Shown here: positions 42,350-50,877 of the stretch, one piece after another | Layout of the letters: each line of letters starts with the position of its first letter | Numbering within the stretch: position 1 is the first letter of the stretch | Assembly: GCF_900460315.1 (NCBI RefSeq) | Contig: NZ_UHIO01000001.1 | Location: 62,001-126,000 of the forward strand | Direction: 5' to 3' | Length of the DNA: 64,000 bases | Source: Veillonella criceti | GTDB lineage: Bacteria > Bacillota > Negativicutes > Veillonellales > Veillonellaceae | Position numbers and translations under genes: made by a program | Notes under the pieces: model-generated | What the model was told of the DNA's origin: nothing | Seen by the model: the letters and a program-made list of their open reading frames with translations, nothing else | Database searches by the model: none

Positions 42350-44500
42350 GTGTTAGAGGTAATTAAGCGGGATGGACAAAAAGTTTCATTCGATAAGTCA
42401 AAAATTGTAATCGCTATTGAAAAAGCCATGAATAGTAGTACTGGTTTGTATGAAGCTGGCTTAGCTGATCGCATTGCTAATGAAATTGAAGAATATGCCC
42501 ATAAGATTGGGAAAACCTTAACGATTTATGCTATTGAAGATCAAGTGTATTACAAATTATTGGAATACAATAATCCAGCTACTGCGCGTGCCTATGAAAA
42601 CTACAAGGCTGTTCAAAGTTTTAAACGTAAGGAAAATACGACTGATAAAGACGTATTTGGCTTGTTAGATCGTAGTAATGTGGCTTTATTAGACGAGAAC
42701 TCTAATAAGGATGCAGCCATCGTTTCTACACAACGAGATTTAATTGCTGGGGAAGTAAGTAAAGATATTGCGCGCCGTAAATTGATTCCTGCTGATATTG
42801 TGCAGGCCCATGACAGTGGGGCCATTCATTTTCATGATATGGATTATATTATTCAGCCCATGTTTAACTGTTGCTTAATTAATTTAAATGACATGTTAAC
42901 TAATGGTACTGTTATTAATGGTAAAAAAATTGATACGCCTAAGTCGTTTCAAGTGGCTTGTACAGTAACGACGCAGATTATTGCTCAAGTAGCTTCTGGA
43001 CAATATGGTGGTCAAAGTATTAATGGTATTGATCGTATTTTGGCGCCTTTTGTGCGTAAATCCTATGATAAGATTTTAGCGAATGTACTAGAAGAGCAAG
43101 TGGAAATCTATGGCATGAAGCCGAATATGGAAAAAGCGGAAGAAATTGCTTGGAAACGAACTCGTAAGGAAGTTAAAGATGGGATTCAGACGATTCAGTA
43201 TCAGATTAATACATTGATGACGACTAATGGTCAGGCTCCTTTTGTTACGTTATTTATGCATTTTGACCCTAATAGTGAGTATGCAAAGGAAGCAGCACTC
43301 ATTGATGAAGAAATTTTAAAACAACGGATTATGGGTGTTAAAAATGAAGCGAATGTATATATTACGCCAGCCTTTCCTAAGTTAATTTATGTATTGGATG
43401 AACATAATATTCGTCCTGATGCGCCGTATTATTATTTGACAGAGTTAGCCGCTCAATGTACCGCTAAACGAATGTATCCTGATTATATTTCTGCTAAGAA
43501 GATGAAAGAAATTTATGAAGGTAATGTGTTTAGTCCTATGGGTTGTCGCGCTTTCTTATCTCCTTGGAAAAATGAAAAGGGGGAATATGTATTTGACGGT
43601 CGTTTTAATATGGGCGTAGTGAGCTTGAATTTACCTCAAATTGGGATTTTAGCGCGTCATAGTGAAGAACGTTTCTTTGAAATTCTAGACAAACGCCTTG
43701 ATTTGGTAGAAAAGGCCTTATTGCTCCGTTATAATCTTTTGAAAAATGTAACTAGTGATGTATCGCCAATCCATTGGCAGCATGGAGCTATTGCACGCCT
43801 TAAAAAGGGTGAACCAATTAGTAAATTCTTAAAAGGTGGTTATGCAACCATTTCTATGGGCTATATTGGTATGTATGAAGCGACTAAGTTGATTACTGGT
43901 GAATCTAATACAGGGGAAAAAGGCCGTGTCTTTGCTATGAAGGTAATGGACCGTTTAAATGCTGCGATTGAAACCTGGAAAGAGCGTCATAATATGGGTT
44001 TTGCTCTATATGGTACCCCAGCTGAAAGCTTGACGCATCGTTTTAGTTCCTTAGATCGAGCACGTTTTGGTGAAATTGAAGATATTACGGATAAGGGCTA
44101 TTATACGAATAGTTATCATGTAAATGTGCGTGAAGAAATTAACGTATTCGATAAATTTTCTTTTGAGTCAGAATTTCAAAAAAAATCCACAGGTGGTTGT
44201 ATTTCATATGCGGAAATTCCTAATATGACTAATAATATTCCGGCTGTCTTAACTATGATTCAGTATATTTATGATAATATTTCGTATGCTGAATTTAATA
44301 CAAAATCCGATTATTGTCATGTATGTGGTTTTGATGGGGAAATTAAAGTCAATGAACATAATGATTGGGAATGTCCTCGTTGCCACAATACGGATCGTGA
44401 TAAATTGACGGTTATTCGCCGTACTTGTGGTTATTTAGGTGAGAACTTCTGGAATGAAGGTCGGACTAAAGAAATTAAAGATCGTGTTATGCATATTTAA
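42350..44500 (+). CDS. nrdD: Anaerobic (class III) ribonucleoside-triphosphate reductase
   Basis: 716 residues from GTG 42350, placed 7 nt after GGAGG and giving the usual start LEVIKRDGQKVSFDKSKIVI; an ATG at 42335 lies before the ribosome-binding site. Residues 1-90 are an ATP-cone. The C-terminus has a zinc-binding set (CHVCGF and CPRCHN) and the glycyl-radical loop RRTCGYLGENFW (radical Gly near residue 694). It makes deoxynucleotides without oxygen and needs the NrdG activase encoded 250 bp downstream. Confidence 0.96.
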   Translation: MLEVIKRDGQKVSFDKSKIVIAIEKAMNSSTGLYEAGLADRIANEIEEYAHKIGKTLTIYAIEDQVYYKLLEYNNPATARAYENYKAVQSFKRKENTTDKDVFGLLDRSNVALLDENSNKDAAIVSTQRDLIAGEVSKDIARRKLIPADIVQAHDSGAIHFHDMDYIIQPMFNCCLINLNDMLTNGTVINGKKIDTPKSFQVACTVTTQIIAQVASGQYGGQSINGIDRILAPFVRKSYDKILANVLEEQVEIYGMKPNMEKAEEIAWKRTRKEVKDGIQTIQYQINTLMTTNGQAPFVTLFMHFDPNSEYAKEAALIDEEILKQRIMGVKNEANVYITPAFPKLIYVLDEHNIRPDAPYYYLTELAAQCTAKRMYPDYISAKKMKEIYEGNVFSPMGCRAFLSPWKNEKGEYVFDGRFNMGVVSLNLPQIGILARHSEERFFEILDKRLDLVEKALLLRYNLLKNVTSDVSPIHWQHGAIARLKKGEPISKFLKGGYATISMGYIGMYEATKLITGESNTGEKGRVFAMKVMDRLNAAIETWKERHNMGFALYGTPAESLTHRFSSLDRARFGEIEDITDKGYYTNSYHVNVREEINVFDKFSFESEFQKKSTGGCISYAEIPNMTNNIPAVLTMIQYIYDNISYAEFNTKSDYCHVCGFDGEIKVNEHNDWECPRCHNTDRDKLTVIRRTCGYLGENFWNEGRTKEIKDRVMHI

Positions 44501-44609
44501 AGATGTTCATGTTTTATGAGCTATATTTTATACATAGTAAGCGATTACATATAGTGAACGAATAATTGATGGATTGTACATAAGTGGCAGTGATTTAAGA
44601 TTGGCAGTA

Positions 44610-44642
44610 AAACAGGTCATGTCGTTAGACATGACCTGTTTG
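44610..44642 (+). terminator. Intrinsic terminator or hairpin between nrdD and nrdG
   Basis: A perfect 14-bp stem (AAACAGGTCATGTC with GACATGACCTGTTT) closes a 4-nt loop. Only a short T run, so partial read-through into nrdG is likely. Confidence 0.75.
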
Positions 44643-44749
44643 TATCAGTGAAGATTTACTAAGTTGTAGCAAGTATCGTAGATATCGTAGAATGAGTTTT
44701 ATAGATAAAGGAAGCTAATATAAGTAACGGTAGAGGAGGCGAACCAGTA

Positions 44750-45247
44750 ATGAATTATGGACAAATTCGAAAATATGACATTGCTAATGGCAATGGGATT
44801 CGCACGTCTATTTTTGTTACGGGCTGCACACATAAGTGCTTTAATTGTTTTAATGAAGAATATCAAAATCCTAAGGCAGGCTCTATATGGACGGAGACAG
44901 AAACTCAACAAGTTATTGATTATGTGAGTGATCCTAATGTGACTGGACTTACTTTATTAGGCGGCGAGCCTTTTCAAAATGTGGAGGGACTACTACCAGT
45001 AGTTATAAAAGTACGTGAAAAAGTACCTAATAAGGATATTTGGGCCTATTCTGGTTACACATGGGATGAGATTGTCGCGTGTCCTAGTAAACGCAGTTTA
45101 TTGGAACAATGTGATATTTTGGTAGATGGGAAATTTGTGGATGCTTTACGCGATCCTAGTTTACGTTTCAGAGGGTCTAAAAATCAACGCATTATTGATG
45201 TTAAACAAAGCTTAGCTACTGGTCATGTTGTGATTGCTATGGAATAG
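44750..45247 (+). CDS. nrdG: Anaerobic ribonucleotide reductase-activating protein
   Basis: 165 residues. The radical SAM cluster motif is GCTHKCFNCFN (CxxxCxxC), followed by GLTLLGGEPFQN. NrdG uses a [4Fe-4S] cluster and SAM to form the glycyl radical on NrdD, encoded just upstream. ATG 44750 follows AGAGGAGG. Confidence 0.95.
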   Translation: MNYGQIRKYDIANGNGIRTSIFVTGCTHKCFNCFNEEYQNPKAGSIWTETETQQVIDYVSDPNVTGLTLLGGEPFQNVEGLLPVVIKVREKVPNKDIWAYSGYTWDEIVACPSKRSLLEQCDILVDGKFVDALRDPSLRFRGSKNQRIIDVKQSLATGHVVIAME

Positions 45248-45330
45248 TGTAACAAACTTATTATACGTATATGCAGTGGTTAGTATTATACGTATATATA
45301 GTATGTGTATTGTTAGGAGTGTTTTTGATT

Positions 45331-45660
45331 ATGGAGCAAACTAAAGAATTAGAGTCTTTGCTGGCAGCGTTTCATTTGACTTGGGATAATTTTCCTGGTA
45401 TGGCTAGGTTGATTGATGAGCGACATACGTTGCTCGCTGTTAATGCAAAGGCCAAAGAATTTGGTTTTGAAGAAGGACTGTGTTGCGCTCAGGTAGGTAA
45501 CCCTGAGATCCATCGAAATTGTAAAAAAGGTAAGGTAACATTACAGGGAAAAGCTATCGTAGATCGCGTAGTGGTGGATAAAGTTCGCGGTTGGGTTCCT
45601 GTAGATGGATATCCTGGCATTGTTGTTCATTTTACAGTAGGCATTCCAGAATTAGAATAA
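45331..45660 (+). CDS. Small PAS-like protein with conserved cysteines
   Basis: 109 residues from ATG 45331 (AGGAG about 11 nt upstream); a longer frame from 45271 would add a hydrophobic leader but has no ribosome-binding site. The segment NFPGMARLIDERHTLLAVNA followed by GFEEGLCCAQ resembles the start of a PAS sensor domain. Cys-Cys, His and Cys in GLCCAQVGNPEIHRNCKKG could hold metal or haem. It follows nrdG, hinting at a redox-sensing partner, but no function is known to me. Confidence 0.65.
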   Translation: MEQTKELESLLAAFHLTWDNFPGMARLIDERHTLLAVNAKAKEFGFEEGLCCAQVGNPEIHRNCKKGKVTLQGKAIVDRVVVDKVRGWVPVDGYPGIVVHFTVGIPELE

Positions 45661-45695
45661 TAGGAATAGAAATAGGAGATCTATTGATAGTTATA

Positions 45696-45751
45696 AAAAG
45701 AGCTATTAGTAATATGTGCTTATTAACACATGTATTACTAATAGCTCTTTT
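45696..45751. terminator. Long bidirectional terminator hairpin
   Basis: A 19-bp stem (AAAAGAGCTATTAGTAATA with TATTACTAATAGCTCTTTT) serves two convergent genes. Confidence 0.9.
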
Positions 45752-45775
45752 AAGTAAGGCTAAATAGAGAATAGA

Positions 45776-46324
45776 TTATACTATTTTAGCACCATCTTTG
45801 TACATTTCACCGCCGGCATTTGGTAATAAACCGTATTTTTCAGTCCAAAGATTTTTGTATTTTAAGGCTTGGTTATGAATTCGTTCTACTTGCGTTTCAT
45901 CAGTACGAATTACTTTAGCAGGACAACCAACTACTAAGGAGTAAGGGGGAATAGTTGTATTTTCTAAAACCACCGCACCAGCAGCAATGATAGAACCGGT
46001 ACCAATGTGGCAACCGCTTAATACGATGGCACCCATACCTACAAGAACATTGTCTTCTAAAGTAGAGGCATGAACGATAGCACCATGACCAATCGTTACA
46101 TAGTCACCTAAGACACAAGCTTTATCATCGTCTACGTGAAGCACTGAATTATCTTGTACATTGGTATAGCGACCGACCACAATTTTATTCACATCGCCAC
46201 GGGCTGCTACATTTTGCCAAAGGGAGGCAAATTCTTTAAGTTCTACATCACCTGCAATTTCAGCACCTGGCATAAGGCAGCTTTTGGGATCTAATTTAGG
46301 ATATTTTCCGTTAAATGGTAACAT
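45776..46324 (-). CDS. Gamma-carbonic anhydrase family hexapeptide protein
   Basis: 182 residues of left-handed beta-helix repeats (VVGRYTNVQDNSVLHVDDD, DYVTIGHGAIVHASTLEDNV, LVGMGAIVLSGCHIGTGSII). The three histidines that bind metal in gamma-carbonic anhydrases are in SVLHVD and GHGAIVH. YrdA/CaiE-like members are common; carbonic anhydrase activity is not certain. It starts 17 nt after the FabK-like gene, probably in the same minus-strand unit. Confidence 0.87.
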   Translation of the reverse strand: MLPFNGKYPKLDPKSCLMPGAEIAGDVELKEFASLWQNVAARGDVNKIVVGRYTNVQDNSVLHVDDDKACVLGDYVTIGHGAIVHASTLEDNVLVGMGAIVLSGCHIGTGSIIAAGAVVLENTTIPPYSLVVGCPAKVIRTDETQVERIHNQALKYKNLWTEKYGLLPNAGGEMYKDGAKIV

Positions 46325-46340
46325 AATACTAACTCCAATC

Positions 46341-47282
46341 TTATAGGAAACGTTGTGCTGCTTTAATGGCGTCTTTAGCTTCAGCGATTACAGATTCCAC
46401 AATAGCTTTAGCTGGTTCTACTTTAGTTAAACGGTTTAAACTTTGACCGCATTGAACAGCGCCATTTACGATATCACCATCTACAGCAGCTTTGCGGTTA
46501 GTTCCTACTGACATAGCCGTTAAGGTTGCTTTATCGGTGCAACTAAATTCAGCTTCTAAATATTTTTGAGTAAATTCGTTTTTCAAGGAACGAACACCGC
46601 CATGGCCGCTGGTTAAACCAGTAACGGCAGAGTCTGTATCAGTCGCTTTAATGATAGCTTCTTTACAATTTTCATGCATTTGACATTCTTCTGCGAGGAT
46701 GAAACGCGAGCCCATTTGCACGCCTTCTGCGCCCATCGTTAAAGCGGCTGCTAAGGCACGACCATCAGCAATGCCACCAGCAATAATAACAGGAATATCA
46801 ATCTCAGGGAGTACATTTTCCATTAAAGCCATAGTCGTTTGTGTACCAATATGACCGCCCGCTTCTTGACCTTCTACAATAAGCGCATCAGCACCAGCTG
46901 CTGCGACACGTTTAGCAAGTTTAACACTTGGTACAACAGGAACTACTTTAATACCAGCTGCATGCATTGGTTCGATGAAAGGCACAGGATTGCCAGCACC
47001 TAGCGTTACAAATGCTGGTTTTTCTTCTTTAATAACTTCTACAAGTTCATCAATATTATTGGCCATAAGCATAAGGTTTACGCCAAATGGTTTGGTAGTC
47101 AATGCTTTAGCCGCACGAATTTCTTGGCGAACCCATTCCGCATCACGGCCACCAGTGGCGATGACACCAGTAGCACCTGCATTAGCTACGGCAGCAGCTA
47201 ATTTATGTTCGGATGTCCAAGCCATAGCGCCTTGGATAATTGGATACTCAATACCGAGGAGTTCTGTAAGTTTTGTTTTCAT
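46341..47282 (-). CDS. FabK-like/nitronate monooxygenase-like flavoprotein
   Basis: 313 residues from ATG 47282 (AGGAGG upstream). The FMN-binding TIM-barrel family signature is present: LLGIEYPIIQGAMAWTSEHK, VVPSVKLAKRVAAAGADALI, EGQEAGGHIG with the family histidine, IIAGGIADGRALAAAL, GVQMGSRF. FabK members reduce enoyl-ACP; nitronate monooxygenases oxidise nitroalkanes. It is not in the fatty-acid operon, where a clear FabK exists at 55325, so its substrate may differ. A perfect inverted repeat (47347-47365) lies upstream. Confidence 0.83.
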   Translation of the reverse strand: MKTKLTELLGIEYPIIQGAMAWTSEHKLAAAVANAGATGVIATGGRDAEWVRQEIRAAKALTTKPFGVNLMLMANNIDELVEVIKEEKPAFVTLGAGNPVPFIEPMHAAGIKVVPVVPSVKLAKRVAAAGADALIVEGQEAGGHIGTQTTMALMENVLPEIDIPVIIAGGIADGRALAAALTMGAEGVQMGSRFILAEECQMHENCKEAIIKATDTDSAVTGLTSGHGGVRSLKNEFTQKYLEAEFSCTDKATLTAMSVGTNRKAAVDGDIVNGAVQCGQSLNRLTKVEPAKAIVESVIAEAKDAIKAAQRFL

Positions 47283-47332
47283 ATAATACCTCCTATATGA
47301 CAATAACAACTATATAGTATTATTTTAAATAA

Positions 47333-47365
47333 AATCAATATTTTAAAATACGTAAAATACGTATT
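47333..47365 (-). promoter_or_regulatory. Candidate operator and -35 of the minus-strand FabK-like unit
   Basis: AATACGT-AAAAT-ACGTATT (47347-47365) is a perfect 7-5-7 inverted repeat. On the minus strand it lies just upstream of TTGATT (47333-47338), which is 16 bp before TATATA. The regulator is unknown. Confidence 0.5.
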
Positions 47366-47546
47366 AAAAAGAAGTAATTGAAAATGAATATTACTTCTCC
47401 TATTAATTATAAAGGTATTTGCAAAAAAAATATAGGGAAAGTTTGAAAAAAGGCAAAATTAGCAACATAATTTTGTGTTAATCGAGGTGTATTTATAGCT
47501 ATAAACCTATATAAAATAAGGGCTCAATAAAATTTTGAAAAAGATA

Positions 47547-47575
47547 TTGAACATAATCGATATTTGTGATACACT
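47547..47575 (+). promoter_or_regulatory. Sigma-A promoter of the rubredoxin gene
   Basis: TTGAAC (47547-47552) and TACACT (47570-47575) are 17 bp apart. Confidence 0.7.
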
Positions 47576-47623
47576 AAGAGCGTAGATACAGTGTCTATTT
47601 TAACATGAAAGGAGGCGCAAGTG

Positions 47624-47758
47624 ATGGAAAAATACGTATGTGTAGTATGTGGTTGGATTTATGACGAAGCTGTAGAAGGTGTTAAATTCGCTGATCAACC
47701 AGACGATTATGTTTGCCCAATTTGTGGCGTAGGTAAAGATCAATTCGAAAAAATGTAA
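47624..47758 (+). CDS. Rubredoxin (short-loop type, 44 aa)
   Basis: A small gene with ATG 47624 after AAAGGAGG. The 44-residue product has both iron-binding pairs, [11 protein letters not shown] and [16 protein letters not shown]. It lacks about eight residues of the usual loop between them, as in the short rubredoxin known from Desulfovibrio desulfuricans. Rubredoxin carries single electrons in the cytosol; the superoxide reductase at 27547 is a likely acceptor. It stands alone with its own promoter and terminator. Confidence 0.94.
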   Translation: MEKYVCVVCGWIYDEAVEGVKFADQPDDYVCPICGVGKDQFEKM

Positions 47759-47792
47759 TTGAATCTAATCTAAATCATGAAGTAAAAATATA

Positions 47793-47818
47793 GAAGCCTC
47801 CTGTAAAGGGGGCTTTTC
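47793..47818 (+). terminator. Intrinsic terminator after rubredoxin
   Basis: AAGCCTCC pairs with GGGGGCTT (one G-T pair) and is followed by TTC. Confidence 0.75.
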
Positions 47819-47926
47819 TCATCATAGGCATATCTTTCTTAAATACGTTTTGAGAAAGACGGGTTGTGTTCTCTTACATAAATTTATAATGTCTTATAAA
47901 ATAGACGAAGAATTATCGAGAACAGT

Positions 47927-47955
47927 TTGACAAAGATAGGTTAGATAGCTATAAT
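47927..47955 (+). promoter_or_regulatory. Sigma-A promoter of the yceD-rpmF unit
   Basis: A perfect TTGACA (47927-47932) and perfect TATAAT (47950-47955) are 17 bp apart, 20 bp before the start codon. Confidence 0.9.
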
Positions 47956-47975
47956 ATTATAGTCGAGGTAAAATT

Positions 47976-48494
47976 ATGAAACTGCAAGTAGAGCAAGCAA
48001 AAGAACACATAGGAAAGTCGTTTCCTTTTCAATTTACTGAACCAGCTACTGAGTTAGGGGATGTAACTGCTTTTCCTTGGAGCCGTCATGATATAACCAT
48101 TAGTGGTGATTTTCGTTACGATGGACAGAATTTCATCGTAGAAGGAACCGTAACAACCAATGGTGATTATGAGTGCACTCGCTGTTTAAGTGAGGTTGCT
48201 TATTCACAAACAACGCCATTTAATGAAACCTTTGGTGTCCTTAAGGAATGGGACGATGTTGAGGATGCCGAGGTTGTTCCTTTTGATGGTGAAACCATTG
48301 ATTTAACGGATCTCATTCGGGATACATTAATCATCAATGAGCCATCTCAAGTGTTATGTCAGGATGATTGCAAAGGATTGTGCGTTCATTGCGGAGCAAA
48401 TAAAAATGTTTCACCTTGTTCTTGTGAATCCTTTGTGGTAGATCCTCGATTGGCGGTGCTTCGTACACTGCTCGATGAAAAAGATGATGATTAA
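47976..48494 (+). CDS. YceD/DUF177 family protein
   Basis: 172 residues of the DUF177 family, with the typical CTRCLSEV block in the middle and cysteines [13 protein letters not shown] near the end. YceD proteins are nearly always encoded directly before rpmF, as here. A role in 23S rRNA accumulation has been reported for homologues. The promoter is nearly consensus, as expected for a ribosomal unit. Confidence 0.9.
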   Translation: MKLQVEQAKEHIGKSFPFQFTEPATELGDVTAFPWSRHDITISGDFRYDGQNFIVEGTVTTNGDYECTRCLSEVAYSQTTPFNETFGVLKEWDDVEDAEVVPFDGETIDLTDLIRDTLIINEPSQVLCQDDCKGLCVHCGANKNVSPCSCESFVVDPRLAVLRTLLDEKDDD

Positions 48495-48532
48495 TTAGAA
48501 GTCCCAGTGATTATGTTAAGGAGGTGCAGATA

Positions 48533-48715
48533 ATGGCAGTACCAAAGCGTAGATTATCCAAATGTCGTCGCGACCGTCGTCGTGCGAACTGGAAATTAAC
48601 TGTTCCAGGTTTTGTAGCTTGTCCGCAATGCCACGAACCTATGATGCCTCATCGGGTTTGCCCTACATGCGGTCATTATAAAGGAACTCAGGTTGTAGAT
48701 AAGATCGCTGAATAA
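48533..48715 (+). CDS. rpmF: Large-subunit ribosomal protein bL32
   Basis: 60 residues from ATG 48533 (AAGGAGG upstream). [20 protein letters not shown] is the bL32 start, and CPQCHEP with CPTCGHYKG form the zinc ribbon, i.e. the zinc-binding (C+) form. Confidence 0.97.
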   Translation: MAVPKRRLSKCRRDRRRANWKLTVPGFVACPQCHEPMMPHRVCPTCGHYKGTQVVDKIAE

Positions 48716-48745
48716 GACCTGCTGAGCTATGAATAGCTCTACTAT

Positions 48746-48782
48746 AAAAGCGTGGATATCCAATTGGATATCCACGCTTTTG
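48746..48782 (+). terminator. Intrinsic terminator after rpmF
   Basis: A perfect 16-bp stem AAAAGCGTGGATATCC/GGATATCCACGCTTTT has a 4-nt loop. Confidence 0.93.
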
Positions 48783-48908
48783 TCGTTTCTAATTATTTTA
48801 ATTAAGTATCCATAGACTGTAATAGGGCTTTGTGTTATAGTAGCCATAATAAGAGAGTTTTGTAAAATGCAGACATTATCACGCTTAGCACATAAGGAGG
48901 CTGGATTT

Positions 48909-50045
48909 ATGATTCCATTAACTGAAACACAGAGTCATTGGCAAGCTAAAGTTCGTCAATTTTGTCTTGAAAAAGTGGCGCCTACTGTTATTGAAAGAGA
49001 TAAGCAACAGCTTTTTGATCACTCTTTAGTTAAGGATGTATTAGCCTTGGGATTATCCCGTATTTATTGGCCTACTACTTATGGTGGTTTTGGGGATGAC
49101 TTTATGAGTTATGCAGTAGCTCTTAAAGAACTAGCAAAATTTGATGATGGACTCGCTATTACTGTATCTGTTTGTGTAGGTTTATGTTGTGAATCCATTG
49201 CTAGTTTTGGCACAGAGCAACAAAAAGAGAAGTTTTTGAATCCTTTAATAGCAGGTGAAACAATTGGTGCGTTTGCTTTGACTGAAAAAGAAGCAGGAAC
49301 TGATGCAAGTGGTGTACAAACAACGGCTGTTCGTGATGGAGAGTATTACATATTAAATGGTGAAAAAGTATATATTACGAATGCAGGCGAAGCGGATGTA
49401 TATATTGTGTTTGCTATGACAGATCCAGAGGCTGGCGCCAAGGGCATTTCTGCTTTTATCGTTACTAAGGATATGGTTGGTTTCACCACTGGCCCTAGAG
49501 ATTCTATGATGGGACTTCATACCTCTACTTGCGGTAGCCTTCGTTTTGAAAATGTAAGAGTGCCAGTCGCTAATTTATTAGGCCGTGAAGGTGAAGGCTA
49601 TAAAATTGCTATGAGGACATTGGATAGTAGCCGTATTGGGGTAGCGGCTCAGGCAACGGGCCTGGCAGAAGCGGCTTTGGCTCATTCCATAGCGTATACG
49701 AAGGAACGGGTTCAGTTTGGTAAGCCTTTGAGTAAATTTCAAAATACACAATTTCAATTAGCTCAGATGGCTATTCAAGTGGAAGCCGCTAATTTAATGT
49801 TATATAATGTGGCACAAGATAAATCGGAAGGTCGTCCGTATACAGTGTCAGCCTCTATGGCGAAAAAGTTTTGTTCTGATGTGGCTATGGAAGTAACTAC
49901 TAAAGCGGTTCAATTATTTGGTGGCTATGGCTATTGTGAAGACTATCCAGTGGCTCGTTTAATGCGTAATGCTAAAGTGACGCAAATTTATGAAGGTACG
50001 AATGAAGCACAACAAATGGTGATTGGTGGTGCGTTGTTGCGATAA
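48909..50045 (+). CDS. Acyl-CoA dehydrogenase
   Basis: 378 residues from ATG 48909 (AAGGAGG at 48894-48900). Family blocks: GAFALTEKEAGTDASGVQTT, YILNGEKVYITNAGEAD, ERVQFGKPLSKFQNTQFQLA and the C-terminal QLFGGYGYCEDYPVARLMR. The catalytic base glutamate is in IYEGTNE (about residue 363). FAD enzyme forming enoyl-CoA; in anaerobes often a short-chain (butyryl-CoA-type) enzyme that needs electron-transfer flavoprotein. No etfAB is beside it, so the chain length and partner are open. Confidence 0.93.
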   Translation: MIPLTETQSHWQAKVRQFCLEKVAPTVIERDKQQLFDHSLVKDVLALGLSRIYWPTTYGGFGDDFMSYAVALKELAKFDDGLAITVSVCVGLCCESIASFGTEQQKEKFLNPLIAGETIGAFALTEKEAGTDASGVQTTAVRDGEYYILNGEKVYITNAGEADVYIVFAMTDPEAGAKGISAFIVTKDMVGFTTGPRDSMMGLHTSTCGSLRFENVRVPVANLLGREGEGYKIAMRTLDSSRIGVAAQATGLAEAALAHSIAYTKERVQFGKPLSKFQNTQFQLAQMAIQVEAANLMLYNVAQDKSEGRPYTVSASMAKKFCSDVAMEVTTKAVQLFGGYGYCEDYPVARLMRNAKVTQIYEGTNEAQQMVIGGALLR

Positions 50046-50095
50046 GTAATGTAATATAAATATTATTTAAGTATAAGAAATAAGAAAAACATAAG

Positions 50096-50164
50096 AAAAA
50101 ACGTCTTAGTCAGAATATCCTTGTAATTCGTTCTTTGTTAAGGATAGATGATTAAGACGTTTTT
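50096..50164. terminator. Bidirectional terminator between convergent genes
   Basis: Outer arms AAAAACGTCTTA and TAAGACGTTTTT, with further inner pairing ATCCTT/AAGGAT. Confidence 0.85.
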
Positions 50165-50167
50165 GTA

Positions 50168-50830
50168 TTATAATAGGCCAACGGATTGGAAGAATTGTTT
50201 ATAGGCTTCTGCTTTTTTAGTTAAACTCAATGGATAAGCTCTAGATGTAGAGGGTAAGCGTGTTAATTTTATATGACGGCTACTAAATTTTAGCTCGATT
50301 GATTCACCGGTTTTAGGTAGTTTAACGGTGTTGTCAGCTAAGTTAAGTAACACTTCAGTGGCTTTGCCGCCAGTTGTACCGATATATTGACAGTTTGGTA
50401 TAGTTGCTAATACTTCGTGAATGTGCACAGGGTCTACGACTGTTAAGAACGCATCTGATGCATTGCCCTTTTCACGGATAGCTTGCCAAACAGTAGGACA
50501 AGAGGCAATGCCTTTTTCCGTCAAAAAAGCTTTTATCTTATCGGCGTCAAAAGCTTTTTCTTCGCCTTTTCTAAAATAATCTGTATCATTAAAAAATATT
50601 AAACCGTAAATACGCCACATATCATTTTGGAAATTAGGGTAGTGGAATTGCATGGCTCGTTTGTCGGCTGCTGGCGGGAAGGTGCCCATACACATGACGG
50701 TTGCTTGAGGTGGTAGAAATGGGGGAAATGGGAGCGATTCTATAGGGTGGTCAGCTGTCGTTATAGTAGTTAATACAGCATTAGATTTCGATTTTGTGTT
50801 TTTTGATACGTTATTTTTATTTGCTTTCAT
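50168..50830 (-). CDS. Uracil-DNA glycosylase superfamily protein
   Basis: 220 residues. After a basic, Asn/Lys-rich N-terminus, VMCMGTFPPAADKRAMQFHY resembles the motif I region of the UDG-fold family that contains hypoxanthine-DNA glycosylases (G(S/T)xPP...R...Y), and LPSTSRAYPLSLTKK fits the C-terminal motif (S[ST]S). It probably removes a damaged base such as uracil or hypoxanthine from DNA. Exact subfamily and substrate cannot be settled by eye. Confidence 0.78.
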   Translation of the reverse strand: MKANKNNVSKNTKSKSNAVLTTITTADHPIESLPFPPFLPPQATVMCMGTFPPAADKRAMQFHYPNFQNDMWRIYGLIFFNDTDYFRKGEEKAFDADKIKAFLTEKGIASCPTVWQAIREKGNASDAFLTVVDPVHIHEVLATIPNCQYIGTTGGKATEVLLNLADNTVKLPKTGESIELKFSSRHIKLTRLPSTSRAYPLSLTKKAEAYKQFFQSVGLL

Positions 50831-50877
50831 AATAATTCCCTCTTCGCTGGGTGAGTACAGTTTTGAAATGATAGGAT

